Below, in pieces: positions 50,321 to 59,526 of a stretch of DNA of 64,000 nt. This DNA is from Comamonadaceae bacterium (lineage in GTDB: Bacteria > Pseudomonadota > Gammaproteobacteria > Burkholderiales > Burkholderiaceae_C): contig CANFWH010000004.1 in NCBI GenBank assembly GCA_947450645.1, positions 55,667-119,666 of the forward strand, read 5' to 3'. A model generated the notes under the pieces. It was not told the origin of the DNA, did no database searches, and saw only the letters and a list, made by a program, of their open reading frames with translations. Position numbers and translations under genes: made by a program. Positions within the stretch are counted from its first letter, which is position 1; each line of letters begins with the position of its first letter.

Positions 50321-51218
50321 GCGCGGCTGGCTCTCCTCCAACAACATCTTGTTTATTGGCAAGGACAGCACGGCGCTGGTCGATACGGGTTACTGCACGC
50401 ACAGCGATCAAACGCTGGCGTTAGTCAAGTCAAGCCTCAAAGAGAGACCGCTCGATCACATCATCAACACCCATTTGCACAGCGACCACTGCGGTGGCAA
50501 TGCGGCGTTGCAGGCGGCCTATAAAAGCGAATTTGGCACTGTGCAAACCCATATCCCATATGGCCTAGCGAGGCATGTGGCAAGCTGGGACGATGAGGCA
50601 CTCAGCTATAAACCCACAGGTCAAAACTGCCCACGCTTTACGTTTGAGCACACCATGCAGCATGGCGATGAGGTGCGGCTTGGTGATAGCAAATGGCAAG
50701 TCCACGCCGCACCTGGACACGACCCGCACAGCATCATCTTGTTTGAGCCCGAAACTCGCACGCTAATCTCTGCCGATGCGCTGTGGCAAAACGGATTTGG
50801 TGTGGTGTTTCAAGAGCTAGAGGGCGAACGCGCTTTTGACGAAGTCGCCCAGACGCTGGATGTGATTGAAGGGTTGAATCCACAAACCGTCATCCCGGGA
50901 CACGGCGCAGTCTTCTCGGGTGATGAGGTGAAAGCCGCGCTGGCAGTGGCTCGCAGCAGGCTCGATGGCTTTGTGCAAAACCCACTCAAGCACACGCGCT
51001 ACGCCGTTAAAGTACTGCTCAAATACAAGCTGCTAGAGCTACAAAGCATTTCAGAATCAGCCTTCCTCGATTGGGCAAAAGGAACGCCTTATTTTGAGAT
51101 GGTGCGTGGGCGGTGGTTTTCCGATAAGCCAATGGAGACGTGGGCTGCGGGCTATATCGAGGAATTGGTTGCGGGCGGTGCGGCTAGACGTGAGGATGGC
51201 TTGGTTTTGAATGTTTGA
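50286..51218 (+). CDS. MBL-fold metallo-hydrolase
   Basis: A 310-residue metallo-beta-lactamase fold protein with the metal-binding motif THLHSDHCGG, downstream ligands GHDPHS and Asp in LISADALW, and the last His in VIPGHGAVFSG. The C-terminal 100 residues are helical. Substrate unknown; glyoxalase II-like or RNA processing roles are possible. The ATG at 50286 keeps the family start WSIFERGWLSSNN; the earlier ATG at 50259 lies within the upstream gene, with which it would overlap either way. Confidence 0.88.
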   Translation: MNKYLPPWSIFERGWLSSNNILFIGKDSTALVDTGYCTHSDQTLALVKSSLKERPLDHIINTHLHSDHCGGNAALQAAYKSEFGTVQTHIPYGLARHVASWDDEALSYKPTGQNCPRFTFEHTMQHGDEVRLGDSKWQVHAAPGHDPHSIILFEPETRTLISADALWQNGFGVVFQELEGERAFDEVAQTLDVIEGLNPQTVIPGHGAVFSGDEVKAALAVARSRLDGFVQNPLKHTRYAVKVLLKYKLLELQSISESAFLDWAKGTPYFEMVRGRWFSDKPMETWAAGYIEELVAGGAARREDGLVLNV

Positions 51219-51273
51219 AACATCTTGCTGAACCCCCTATGATGGAAGGTTTTGTATACCTTAGCCTTCTCTC

Positions 51274-54186
51274 GTGAACACAACCACTGACAGCCAGTAT
51301 CTAGCTCAAGCCCTCAAGCGTCCATCGGCGATGACGCACATCTCGATCCGTGGGGCGCGGACGCACAACCTGAAGAACATTGACCTTGATATTCCGCGCA
51401 ATCAGTTGGTCGTGATTACGGGACTGTCGGGTTCGGGCAAATCTTCCTTGGCGTTTGACACGCTGTATGCCGAAGGGCAGCGCCGCTATGTGGAGAGTTT
51501 GTCCACTTATGCGCGGCAGTTTTTGCAGTTGATGGACAAGCCCGATGTGGACGTGATTGAGGGACTGTCACCTGCGATTTCGATTGAGCAAAAAGCGACT
51601 TCGCACAACCCGCGCTCGACCGTGGGCACGGTGACGGAGATCCACGATTACATGCGTTTGCTGTTCGCCCGCGCTGGTACGCCGTATTGCCCTGACCACA
51701 ACTTGCCGCTGCAAGCGCTCTCGGTGAGCCAAATGGTGGATGCGATTTTGGCGTTTCCGCAAGATACCAAGTTGATGCTGCTGGCGCCTATTGCGCGGGA
51801 GAAAAAAGGCGAGTTTGTCGATACGTTTGCCGAGCTGCAAGCCAAGGGCTATGTGCGCTTTCGCTTGAATGGTGAGGTGGTGATGCACGAGGATTTGCCG
51901 CAACTCAAAAAAACTGAAAAGCACGATATTGATGTGGTGATAGACCGTGTGAAGGTCAAAGCTGAGATCAAGCAGCGCCTTGCCGAGAGCTTGGAAGCCG
52001 CGCTGCGCTTGGCCGACGGGCGAGTCATCGCGCTCGACATGGACACGAAAGAGGAGCATCTCTTCAACGCCAAGTTTGCTTGCCCGCATTGCAATTACTC
52101 GATTGCGGAGCTGGAGCCGCGTCTGTTCTCATTCAATTCACCCGTGGGTGCTTGCGAGACGTGCGACGGGCTTGGGCAGATGGAATATTTTGATGAGTCG
52201 CGCGTGGTCGCCTTTCCGTCTATTAGTTTGGCGAGTGGTGCCATTAAAGGCTGGGATGCCCGCAATCACTACTACCACTCGATGTTGGAGTGCGTGGCGA
52301 AGCACTATAAATTTGATCTGAGCAAGGCGTTTGAATCCTTGCCAGAGGAGGCGCAGCGCGTGGTGCTGCATGGTTCAGGCGAGGTGGAGATTAAGTTCAA
52401 TTACACCTTGGAGTCGGGCAAATACGAAGGGCAAAAGCTCAGCAAGAAGCATCCGTTTGAAGGCATCATCCCCAACATGCAGCGGCGCTATCACGAGACG
52501 GACTCGAACGTGGTGCGGGAAGATCTTGCCAAGTACCGAAGCCAACAGCCTTGCACCACGTGCAGTGGCGCGAGGCTCAAGCGCGAGGCGCGGAATGTGT
52601 TTTTGGTGGACAGCGCGAGTAGCGAAAAATCAAGCCTGCATGTACTCAGTCATCTCACGCTGCGCGAAGCGCTGGCTTATTTTCAAAATCTCAAGCTAGC
52701 AGGCAGCAGAGCCGAAATTGCCGCCAAGGTGGTGCAAGAAATTGCAGCGCGCCTCAAATTTTTAAATGACGTGGGTTTGAACTATCTCAGTTTGTCACGT
52801 AGCGCAGAGACCTTATCGGGCGGGGAGTCCCAGCGCATCCGCCTCGCAAGCCAGATAGGCAGTGGCCTCACGGGGGTGATGTATGTGCTGGACGAGCCTA
52901 GCATTGGCTTGCATCAGCGTGACAACGACCGCTTGATTGGCACGCTACGCCATTTGCGTGACATTGGTAATTCGGTGTTAGTCGTTGAGCACGACGAGGA
53001 CATGATCCGCGCTGCCGATCACGTGATTGACATGGGTGTGGGTGCGGGTGTGCACGGTGGGCGTGTGGTCGCCGAAGGCACGTGCGCGGATGTGCTGGCA
53101 GTGAAAGAATCGCTGACGGGGCAGTACATGAGTGGTGCGCGGCAAATCAAAATCCCTAAACGGCACAAGTTCGATAAAAAGAAGGTGCTGACGATTAACA
53201 ACGCCACGGGCAATAACCTGAAAGGCGTGACCGTGGATGTGCCGATTGGACTTTTCACCTGCGTCACGGGTGTCTCGGGTTCGGGAAAGTCGACCTTAGT
53301 GAATGACACGCTCTATAAAGCTGCGGCGCACAGCATCCACCGCGCACACGACGAGCACGCGCCTTGCGACGGGATTGATGGGCTAGACGAATTTGACAAA
53401 GTGATTAATGTCGATCAATCCCCGATTGGTCGCACACCGCGTAGCAATCCCGCGACCTACACAGGACTTTTCACGCCGATTCGCGAGTTGATGGTGGAAA
53501 TGCCGATGGCGAAAGAGCGCGGCTATACCAGCGGACGCTTTAGCTTTAACGTGGCGGCGGGCAGCGGCGGCGGGCGCTGCGAAGCTTGCCAAGGCGATGG
53601 TGTGAAGCGCGTGGAGATGCACTTTTTGCCCGATGTCTACGTGCCTTGCGATGTGTGCCACGGCAAGCGCTACAACCGCGAAACTTTAGAAGTGCAGTTC
53701 AAAGGCAAAAACATTGCCGAGATTTTGGATTTGACGGTGGAGGCTGCATTCGACTTTTTTAAAGCGCAGCCCACACTCGCTCGCAAATTGCAAACTTTGC
53801 TGGACGTGGGACTCAGCTACATCAAGCTGGGCCAATCCGCAACGACGCTCTCGGGTGGTGAGGCGCAGCGGGTGAAGTTGTCGCTGGAACTATCGAAGCG
53901 CGATACGGGGCGCACGCTTTATATCTTGGATGAGCCGACTACGGGCTTGCATTTTGCGGATATTGATTTGCTACTCAAAGTGCTGCACCAATTGCGCGAT
54001 GCAGGTAATACGCTGGTTGTGATTGAGCACAACTTAGACGTGATTAAAACGGCAGATTGGGTGATTGATATGGGGCTGGAAGGCGGCGCGGGTGGTGGCG
54101 CGGTGCTGGGCGTGGGTACGCCAGAAACGATTGCAGCGCTAGACACGAGCTTCACAGGCAAGTATTTAAAAAGGATCTTGAAGTGA
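51274..54186 (+). CDS. uvrA: Excinuclease ABC subunit A
   Basis: UvrA recognises helix-distorting DNA damage and hands it to UvrB. The 970-residue protein has two ABC modules (Walker [14 protein letters not shown] and [13 protein letters not shown]; signatures [16 protein letters not shown] and [15 protein letters not shown]), zinc modules ([28 protein letters not shown]). A GTG at 51274 is used; ATG at 51331 ([16 protein letters not shown]) is equally plausible and matches the shorter E. coli-type N-terminus. No LexA box was seen in the 55 bases upstream. Confidence 0.97.
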   Translation: MNTTTDSQYLAQALKRPSAMTHISIRGARTHNLKNIDLDIPRNQLVVITGLSGSGKSSLAFDTLYAEGQRRYVESLSTYARQFLQLMDKPDVDVIEGLSPAISIEQKATSHNPRSTVGTVTEIHDYMRLLFARAGTPYCPDHNLPLQALSVSQMVDAILAFPQDTKLMLLAPIAREKKGEFVDTFAELQAKGYVRFRLNGEVVMHEDLPQLKKTEKHDIDVVIDRVKVKAEIKQRLAESLEAALRLADGRVIALDMDTKEEHLFNAKFACPHCNYSIAELEPRLFSFNSPVGACETCDGLGQMEYFDESRVVAFPSISLASGAIKGWDARNHYYHSMLECVAKHYKFDLSKAFESLPEEAQRVVLHGSGEVEIKFNYTLESGKYEGQKLSKKHPFEGIIPNMQRRYHETDSNVVREDLAKYRSQQPCTTCSGARLKREARNVFLVDSASSEKSSLHVLSHLTLREALAYFQNLKLAGSRAEIAAKVVQEIAARLKFLNDVGLNYLSLSRSAETLSGGESQRIRLASQIGSGLTGVMYVLDEPSIGLHQRDNDRLIGTLRHLRDIGNSVLVVEHDEDMIRAADHVIDMGVGAGVHGGRVVAEGTCADVLAVKESLTGQYMSGARQIKIPKRHKFDKKKVLTINNATGNNLKGVTVDVPIGLFTCVTGVSGSGKSTLVNDTLYKAAAHSIHRAHDEHAPCDGIDGLDEFDKVINVDQSPIGRTPRSNPATYTGLFTPIRELMVEMPMAKERGYTSGRFSFNVAAGSGGGRCEACQGDGVKRVEMHFLPDVYVPCDVCHGKRYNRETLEVQFKGKNIAEILDLTVEAAFDFFKAQPTLARKLQTLLDVGLSYIKLGQSATTLSGGEAQRVKLSLELSKRDTGRTLYILDEPTTGLHFADIDLLLKVLHQLRDAGNTLVVIEHNLDVIKTADWVIDMGLEGGAGGGAVLGVGTPETIAALDTSFTGKYLKRILK

Positions 54187-55100
54187 AGGCATTTAGCACT
54201 AAAGACTATTTGGCCGCGCTCATTGTTATTGTGATTTGGGGCATTAACTTTGTCGTGATGAAGTACGGCTTGCAAAGCTTTACGTCATTTCAATTGGGCG
54301 CAGCACGGTATTTTTTTGCGGCATTTCCTCTCATCTTCTTTGTAGCAAGACCAGCACTTCCATTTAAGTTTGTGGTGATGTACGGCTTATTTCAAGGCGT
54401 GGGGCAATTTGGCTTTCTCTTTACGGCGCTGCATGTCGGGATGACGGTGGCCTTGGCTTCGGTGCTGATGCAAACGCAGGTGTTTTTTACCGCCATCATT
54501 AGCTGGGCAGTGATGCGCGAACAGCTTTCGCGCCAGCAGCAAATCGGACTGGTGCTGGCGACGCTCGCCATCGTTTGTTTTGGGATGCACTTTACGGATG
54601 TAGCGCCTACGGCTTTGGCCAGTGTGACGGTGTTGGGTTTTTTGCTGTGTCTGTGCGGCGCTAGTCTATGGGGCGCGTCGAACATCGTGGCTCGACGTGC
54701 TCAAGGAGTCAACTCTGATTTTTCGGCGCTGGGGTTTGTGGTGTGGACATCGATCATCCCGATCGTGCCGTTTGTGCTTTTGTCTTACGTGTTTGATGCG
54801 CCAAGTAGCCGTGCCAATTGGTTCAATCCAAGTCTTGTGTCGGTGATAGCGGCGGCCTTTCTTGGGTTGCTAGGTAGCAGTTTGGCCTACACGCTATGGA
54901 CCCAGCTTTTGAAGCGTCACAGCGCTAATCGCGTTGCGCCATTTAGTCTAGGTGTCCCCGTGGTGGGGTTGGCGGCGGGCATGTGGCTGCTAGGCGAGCA
55001 CGTTAGCCGCTGGCAATGGGCGGGGATTGTGTTTGTGATCGCCGCGCTGGTGGTGGCGATGTGGCCGAGCAAGATGCGATTTCCGCCTTTGCGTGGGTGA
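54183..55100 (+). CDS. EamA-family (DMT) transporter
   Basis: A 305-residue drug/metabolite transporter with ten helices from two EamA repeats ([15 protein letters not shown] in the first; [40 protein letters not shown] in the second). The family exports amino acids, metabolites or drugs; substrate unknown. Overlaps the uvrA stop by four bases (ATGA-type GTGA start). Confidence 0.9.
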   Translation: MKAFSTKDYLAALIVIVIWGINFVVMKYGLQSFTSFQLGAARYFFAAFPLIFFVARPALPFKFVVMYGLFQGVGQFGFLFTALHVGMTVALASVLMQTQVFFTAIISWAVMREQLSRQQQIGLVLATLAIVCFGMHFTDVAPTALASVTVLGFLLCLCGASLWGASNIVARRAQGVNSDFSALGFVVWTSIIPIVPFVLLSYVFDAPSSRANWFNPSLVSVIAAAFLGLLGSSLAYTLWTQLLKRHSANRVAPFSLGVPVVGLAAGMWLLGEHVSRWQWAGIVFVIAALVVAMWPSKMRFPPLRG

Positions 55101-55144
55101 CGGATGTTTATCGCCAAATAAAATAATACGCTTTAGGAAAAAAC

Positions 55145-55705
55145 ATGACTACTTCACCCGCACGTTACGACGTTTTGAGCCGTGCATTGCATTGGCTCAC
55201 CGCGATTGCTGTTATTGCAGCCTTTATTCTTGGCCCTGAGCACTTTGGACGCCAAATGCGCCAAGGTTTAGACCCTGCCACGCGCCTTGATATTGTTGTG
55301 CATGAATCGCTAGGTATGTTGATAATGGCTTTGACGCTAGTGCGGCTGTTGTGGGTGGCCGTGCGCCCAGCCAAGCCTCGTTTTGATTTACCTACTTGGA
55401 TGAGCGTGGCGGCCAAATTCACGCATGGCCTGCTTTGGATGCTGCTATTGGCGCTGCCACTATCAGCGCTGATGGCGCTTGGTAGTGAGGCCCATCCACT
55501 GACTTTGCTTGGCGGTATTCGCATCAATGAAATGCCCTTCATTGCGCAGTCCTCACTTGCTGGTCTGGCTGATTGGGGCGACGTTCACGGCTGGATGGGG
55601 GACGCTATTCTTTGGTTGGCGGGACTGCACGCACTGGCAGCCATCTATCACCATGTCAAGCTGAAGGATGGCGTTCTTTTGGCGATGTTGCCGTCACGGC
55701 GCTAA
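55145..55705 (+). CDS. Cytochrome b561-family membrane protein
   Basis: A 186-residue four-helix cytochrome b with the expected haem-ligand histidines in [34 protein letters not shown] and [15 protein letters not shown], the cybB/YceI-partner type. It may oxidise ubiquinol or act in superoxide handling. AGGAAAAAAC precedes the ATG. The 3' end overlaps the convergent pyrF gene by 50 bases. Confidence 0.9.
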   Translation: MTTSPARYDVLSRALHWLTAIAVIAAFILGPEHFGRQMRQGLDPATRLDIVVHESLGMLIMALTLVRLLWVAVRPAKPRFDLPTWMSVAAKFTHGLLWMLLLALPLSALMALGSEAHPLTLLGGIRINEMPFIAQSSLAGLADWGDVHGWMGDAILWLAGLHALAAIYHHVKLKDGVLLAMLPSRR

Positions 55706-56531
55706 GCCAAACGCGTGCCGCTTGCAAGACGTCGCGTGTCTCTAATGCGGCTGCGCGTGCAGCCTTTGCAAAGTCTTCGCCGCTAGAGGCATAAATAATC
55801 GCACGCGACGAGTTGACCACCACCAGCCCTTTGCTGGTAAGGCCTGCGCGAATGGTGGCTTTAGCATCACCGCCTTGTGCGCCTACGCCAGGAATGAGTA
55901 GCGGTAGCGTAGGTGCAATTTCGCGGACTCTAGCAATCTCTTGTGGATAAGTGGCGCCGACCACTAAGCCGAGTTGCCCGTTGGTATTCCAAGGGCCTTG
56001 CGCAAGGCGTGCGACGTGTTCATACAAAAGTGGCTGACCCTCGACACTGGCAAGACGCTGATTTTGCAAATCGTCACCGCCAGGGTTGGAGGTGCGGCAT
56101 AGCAAGAACGCGCCTTTGCCGTGATGCTTGAGATAGGGCGATACGGAGTCAAATCCCATAAAGGGCGAGAGCGTCACCGCGTCTGCGCCAAAGCGCTCAA
56201 AGGCTTCAATGGCATATTGCTCGGCGGTGGAGCCAATGTCGCCGCGTTTGGCATCCAAAATGATGGGGACGTTGGGCGCCACGCGTTTCATGTGCTCCAT
56301 CAAGCGCTCTAGCTGCGACTCGGCGCGGTACGCCGCAAAGTAAGCAATTTGCGGTTTGAAGGCAATCACGGTGTCGGCAGTGGCATCCACAATCGCGGCG
56401 CAAAAATCAAAAATCTTGTCGGCGCGGCCTTTGAGATGTGCAGGGAATTTAGTCGGGTCGGGGTCTAAGCCGACGCAGAGCAAGGAGTTGTTTTGCGTGT
56501 GCGCGGTTTGGAGTTGTTCGAGAAATGTCAT
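55656..56531 (-). CDS. pyrF: Orotidine 5'-phosphate decarboxylase, type 2 (PyrF)
   Basis: PyrF makes UMP from OMP. The 291-residue protein belongs to the longer type 2 group: [14 protein letters not shown] at the start, the catalytic [43 protein letters not shown] and [12 protein letters not shown]. Its last residues read over the opposite cytochrome b561 gene. Next on the strand upstream is the truncated comM. Confidence 0.95.
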   Translation of the reverse strand: MTFLEQLQTAHTQNNSLLCVGLDPDPTKFPAHLKGRADKIFDFCAAIVDATADTVIAFKPQIAYFAAYRAESQLERLMEHMKRVAPNVPIILDAKRGDIGSTAEQYAIEAFERFGADAVTLSPFMGFDSVSPYLKHHGKGAFLLCRTSNPGGDDLQNQRLASVEGQPLLYEHVARLAQGPWNTNGQLGLVVGATYPQEIARVREIAPTLPLLIPGVGAQGGDAKATIRAGLTSKGLVVVNSSRAIIYASSGEDFAKAARAAALETRDVLQAARVWLSAVTATSPKERHPSA

Positions 56532-56560
56532 GCTGAGATTTTAAGGAGTTCCCAGCCCCC

Positions 56561-57219
56561 TCACGCCCCCTTCAAAGCCCGCCGATATTGCACCGCCTCG
56601 GCAATATGCGCCACTCCTACCGTCTCACTGCTGGCTAAGTCGGCAATGGTGCGGGCGATTTTCATGACGCGGTGCGTGCTGCGCCCAGACCAGCCTAGGC
56701 GCGTAGCTGTGGTGCTTAAAAATTTAATCGCCGTGGCGTCTAGCTGGCATTGCGCGTCGATTTCTGCGCTGTCGAGGGCGTGATTGGCCTTGGCTTGACG
56801 GGTCACGGCGATGTCTCTTGCGTGGCGAACGCGTGTACGAACGGCCTCGGAGGCCTCGCCAACTGGTGCGTTCACGAGTTCATTACTGGGCATCGCGCCT
56901 ACTTCGATGTGCAAATCAATTCGATCCAGCAGCGGACCGCTTAATTTTCCTTGGTACCGCGAAACTTGGTCGGGTGAGCAGCGGCAAGCTTTAACGGCGG
57001 AGCCCAAATAGCCACAGGGGCAGGGATTCATAGCAGCAACCAGCTGAAATCGCGCAGGAAACTCTGCTCGCTGCGTGGCGCGAACAATAGAGACTTTGCC
57101 TGACTCCAATGGTTCGCGCAGTGCTTCTAGTGCCGAGCGTGGGAATTCGGGGAGTTCATCTAAAAAGAGCACGCCGTTGTGCGCCAGTGATATCTCACCT
57201 GGGCGCGGCGGTGCACCAC
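56561..57219 (-). pseudogene. comM: comM (YifB/Mg-chelatase-like AAA ATPase), 3' remnant cut by an element
   Basis: The frame keeps about the last 220 of some 510 residues of ComM, a hexameric AAA helicase that helps integrate transforming DNA. It begins at GAPPRPGEISLAHNG with the Walker B line GVLFLDELPEF, and retains sensor and C-terminal parts (GRSTHRVMKIARTIADL). The Walker A half and N-terminal Lon-like domain are missing. The codons before the Gly-Gly-Ala-Pro region are foreign: the frame runs on to an ATG at 57250 inside the inserted DNA. The break falls in the Gly-Gly codons, so ComM function is lost here. Confidence 0.85.
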
Positions 57220-57240
57220 TGTGAGTGTAGGGGTTCATAA

Positions 57241-57323
57241 TTAATGTCATAAACCCAAAGTTAATGTCATAAATAGTCCGAAGATAGTGTCAATTTCCTA
57301 CTGCGGTGCGGAACGTCACTTTA
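57241..57323 (+). repeat. Transposase-binding-type repeats at the element end
   Basis: Two exact copies of TTAATGTCATAAA lie at 57241-57253 and 57261-57273, followed by two looser copies centred on GTCA: ATAGTGTCAATTT at 57284-57296 and GAACGTCACTTTA at 57311-57323. Spacing of about 20-26 bases fits arrays bound by TnsB/TniA-type transposases just inside element tips. No gene is seen from 57220 to 57613 apart from a promoter. Confidence 0.6.
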
Positions 57324-57550
57324 GTTTCCATTCTGTGCCTCTTAACATTAAAGTGGGGCACTTTTTAGGTGAGCGGCAACAATCGGGACAACTTCAACTT
57401 CACTCATCTACTCAGAACGCGACCCACTTGATTACTATGCGGTAACCTTAGGCATAATGTGCGTAACGATGTGCATGAAGAGTTCGCTGTCAAGTACCCA
57501 GAATGTCGCGTCTTAGTTAGCCGTCGTTTCAACGTGGGCAAAAACACGGC

Positions 57551-57579
57551 TTGCAGCTGTAAATGCCGCTCTCTATAAT
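57551..57579 (+). promoter_or_regulatory. Sigma70 promoter for the DUF5678/retropepsin pair
   Basis: TTGCAG at 57551-57556 and a consensus TATAAT at 57574-57579 are separated by exactly 17 bases. They lie 35 bases before the start codon at 57614, which has a GGAGGT ribosome site. This is the best promoter by eye in the window. Confidence 0.75.
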
Positions 57580-57613
57580 CAAAAACCCATTTCCGATCTC
57601 CTTGGAGGTAATT

Positions 57614-57862
57614 ATGTCCAACCTTAAACCAGAATTTGATTTTTACTTAGCTCATCAAAGTGAGCTGGTTTCTCAATATGAAGGCAAATACCTCGTGATA
57701 AAGGATGAGGGTGTTCGCGGTGCTTACGAATCTCTCAAAGAGGCAATAGAGACGGCAATTGGCAACCTGCACTACCTACCAGGAGATTTTTTGGTTCAAC
57801 GATGCACGCCAGGCAATTCAGATTACACCCAAACCTTCCATTCAAGGGTCAGCTTTGCGTAG
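57614..57862 (+). CDS. DUF5678-like small protein
   Basis: An 82-residue protein (ATG at 57614 with GGAGGT eight bases upstream) reading FDFYLAHQSELVSQYEGKYLVI, VRGAYESLKEAIETA and FLVQRCTPG, the form recalled for DUF5678. These proteins are commonly followed by a retropepsin-like gene, as here, so the two may act as a pair, but the role is unknown. It overlaps the next frame by eight bases. Confidence 0.7.
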   Translation: MSNLKPEFDFYLAHQSELVSQYEGKYLVIKDEGVRGAYESLKEAIETAIGNLHYLPGDFLVQRCTPGNSDYTQTFHSRVSFA

Positions 57863-58358
57863 CCCGCCGCCATCTACTCCAAAGAGCTTTACTTGCAGAT
57901 GGCCCCAAATTGCGCGTGTTCTTGCTACTAAATGTAGTCTCTTCAATATGTTCGATTCGCAAATTCCTACGCGTAGCGCAGAATTTGTAGCAATATGGGA
58001 TACAGGTGCTACAGCGAGCGTCATTACTCAAAAAGTAATCGATGAGTTAGGTCTGGCAACATTTGGAATTGCGACCGTAAACGGGGTTCATGGCTCAAAT
58101 GAAACGACGCGTCACGTAGTTGGCATCACACTTCCAAATGGCGTATCATTTGCCCCCGTTGAAGTGACCTGCGGCGTCTTGGGAGATTTTGATGTTCTGA
58201 TAGGTATGGACATTATTGCGACCGGGAGTTTTGCTGTCACCAATTTAAACGGTAAAACAACAATGACTTTTTCCCATCCATCACTAAAAACTATAGATTT
58301 TGTTGCTCAATACCCAGCCAAAAAAGTGGTAATCCCCCCGCAAATTAATAACAGTTAA
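57855..58358 (+). pseudogene. Retropepsin-like aspartic protease, 3' end cut by the IS
   Basis: The product has the aspartic protease motif AIWDTGATASVITQKVIDELGL and the matching VLIGMDIIATGSFAVTN, the D-T-G-A type of bacterial retropepsins. A TTG at 57855 overlaps the DUF5678 stop and is the likeliest start; an ATG at 57759 lies inside that gene. From 58328 the codons are IS sequence, so the last residues (VVIPPQINNS) are not native. Loss may be small because about 157 residues remain, close to the expected full size. Confidence 0.65.
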
Positions 58359-58366
58359 AAGTAGAG
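58328..58366 (+). repeat. Left inverted repeat of the IS3-family element
   Basis: Starts GGTAATCCCCCC and ends TAAAAGTAGAG. The outer twelve bases match the right repeat exactly and the inner part partly. Confidence 0.88.
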
Positions 58367-58402
58367 ACTTCAAAGCCCACTGGGCAGAAAGAGTTTTTAC
58401 CA

Positions 58403-58669
58403 ATGAAGACGAGTAAATTTAGCGACAGCCAAATCATGACGATCTTGAAACAAGGCGAGTCAGGCGTGCCCGTGAGCAAGCTGTGCCGAGAGCATGGCAT
58501 GAGTAGCGCCAGCTACTACAAATGGCGCAACAAATTTGGCGGGATGGATGCAAGCTTGATTAGCCGCTTGAAAGAGCTAGAGCGGGAGAACGCAAGGCTC
58601 AAGCGGATGTACACCGACGCGTTGTTAGATGCCGACATTCTCAAGGAAGCCATGGCAAAAAAGTGGTAG
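58403..58669 (+). CDS. IS3-family transposase OrfA
   Basis: An 88-residue DNA-binding protein: HTH in [40 protein letters not shown] and a leucine-zipper-like coil ([25 protein letters not shown]). It ends near A6G at 58657-58663, a -1 slippage signal that would fuse it to OrfB to give the active transposase. Confidence 0.93.
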   Translation: MKTSKFSDSQIMTILKQGESGVPVSKLCREHGMSSASYYKWRNKFGGMDASLISRLKELERENARLKRMYTDALLDADILKEAMAKKW

Positions 58670-59526
58670 CGCCATTTGTCCGTAAACAGATGGCGCAAAG
58701 CGCAGTGCAGGATCGTCAAATCAGTGTGCGCCGCAGCTGCCAAATTTTTAGCGTCAGCCAGACCTGTTACCGCTACGCGGCAAAGAACAAAGATGAGAAC
58801 AAAGTCGTTGCTGACAGTTTGATGGCACTGTCGTATCGCTGCCGCGTATGGGGCTTTGGGCTCATGTTCCTGCACCTGCGAAACGTGCAGCACAAGCCTT
58901 GGAATCACAAGCGCGTGTACCGTGTCTACTGTGAGCTCAAGCTGAATTTGCGCATCAAACCGCACCAACGCGTACAGCGTGCCAAGCCTGAGCCGCTAGC
59001 GATACCAGAACGTCCAAATACCTGCTGGTCAATGGATTTCATGCATGACCATCTCACGGACGGCAGAAGTTACCGCAGTCTGAACGTCATCGACGACTTC
59101 AACAGGGAGTTGCTCTGCACGGAGATTGATTGTTCGCTGCCCAGCGTGCGGGTCACGCGGGCATTGGATCAGGTCATTGAATGGCGTGGCAAGCCAAGCG
59201 CAATCAGGAGTGATAACGGTCCCGAGTACATCAGTAGCACGGTCAAGGAGTGGGCGAACAAGCATGGGATTGAACTGAAATTTATCCAGCCAGGCAATCC
59301 ACAGCAAAACGCTTATATCGAACGCTTCAACAGGACGATGCGTTATGAGCTGCTCAGCCCCAATTTGTTTGGCAACATAGCGGAGGTACAGGAAGCGGCA
59401 ACCGAATGGGCTTATGCCTACAATCACGACAGGCCGAGCATGGCATTGAATGGGCGTACGCCCATTCAATGCCTGCAAGCCTATTTAGTCAGCAATCATC
59501 AACCCTCTACTTTGACGTGTCGTTAA
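58663..59526 (+). CDS. IS3-family transposase OrfB (DDE integrase core)
   Basis: A 287-residue catalytic part with the DDE triad: Asp in [11 protein letters not shown], Asp in [10 protein letters not shown], Glu in [14 protein letters not shown], and the end [17 protein letters not shown]. The sequence fits the IS407 or IS51-like groups of IS3. It is in the -1 frame relative to OrfA and overlaps it by seven bases. Confidence 0.93.
   Translation: MVAPFVRKQMAQSAVQDRQISVRRSCQIFSVSQTCYRYAAKNKDENKVVADSLMALSYRCRVWGFGLMFLHLRNVQHKPWNHKRVYRVYCELKLNLRIKPHQRVQRAKPEPLAIPERPNTCWSMDFMHDHLTDGRSYRSLNVIDDFNRELLCTEIDCSLPSVRVTRALDQVIEWRGKPSAIRSDNGPEYISSTVKEWANKHGIELKFIQPGNPQQNAYIERFNRTMRYELLSPNLFGNIAEVQEAATEWAYAYNHDRPSMALNGRTPIQCLQAYLVSNHQPSTLTCR

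Noticed and set aside
51219..51273. LexA (SOS) box before uvrA.
   Set aside because: No CTGT-N8-ACAG pattern is present; only a weak AAGG/CCTT repeat is seen.
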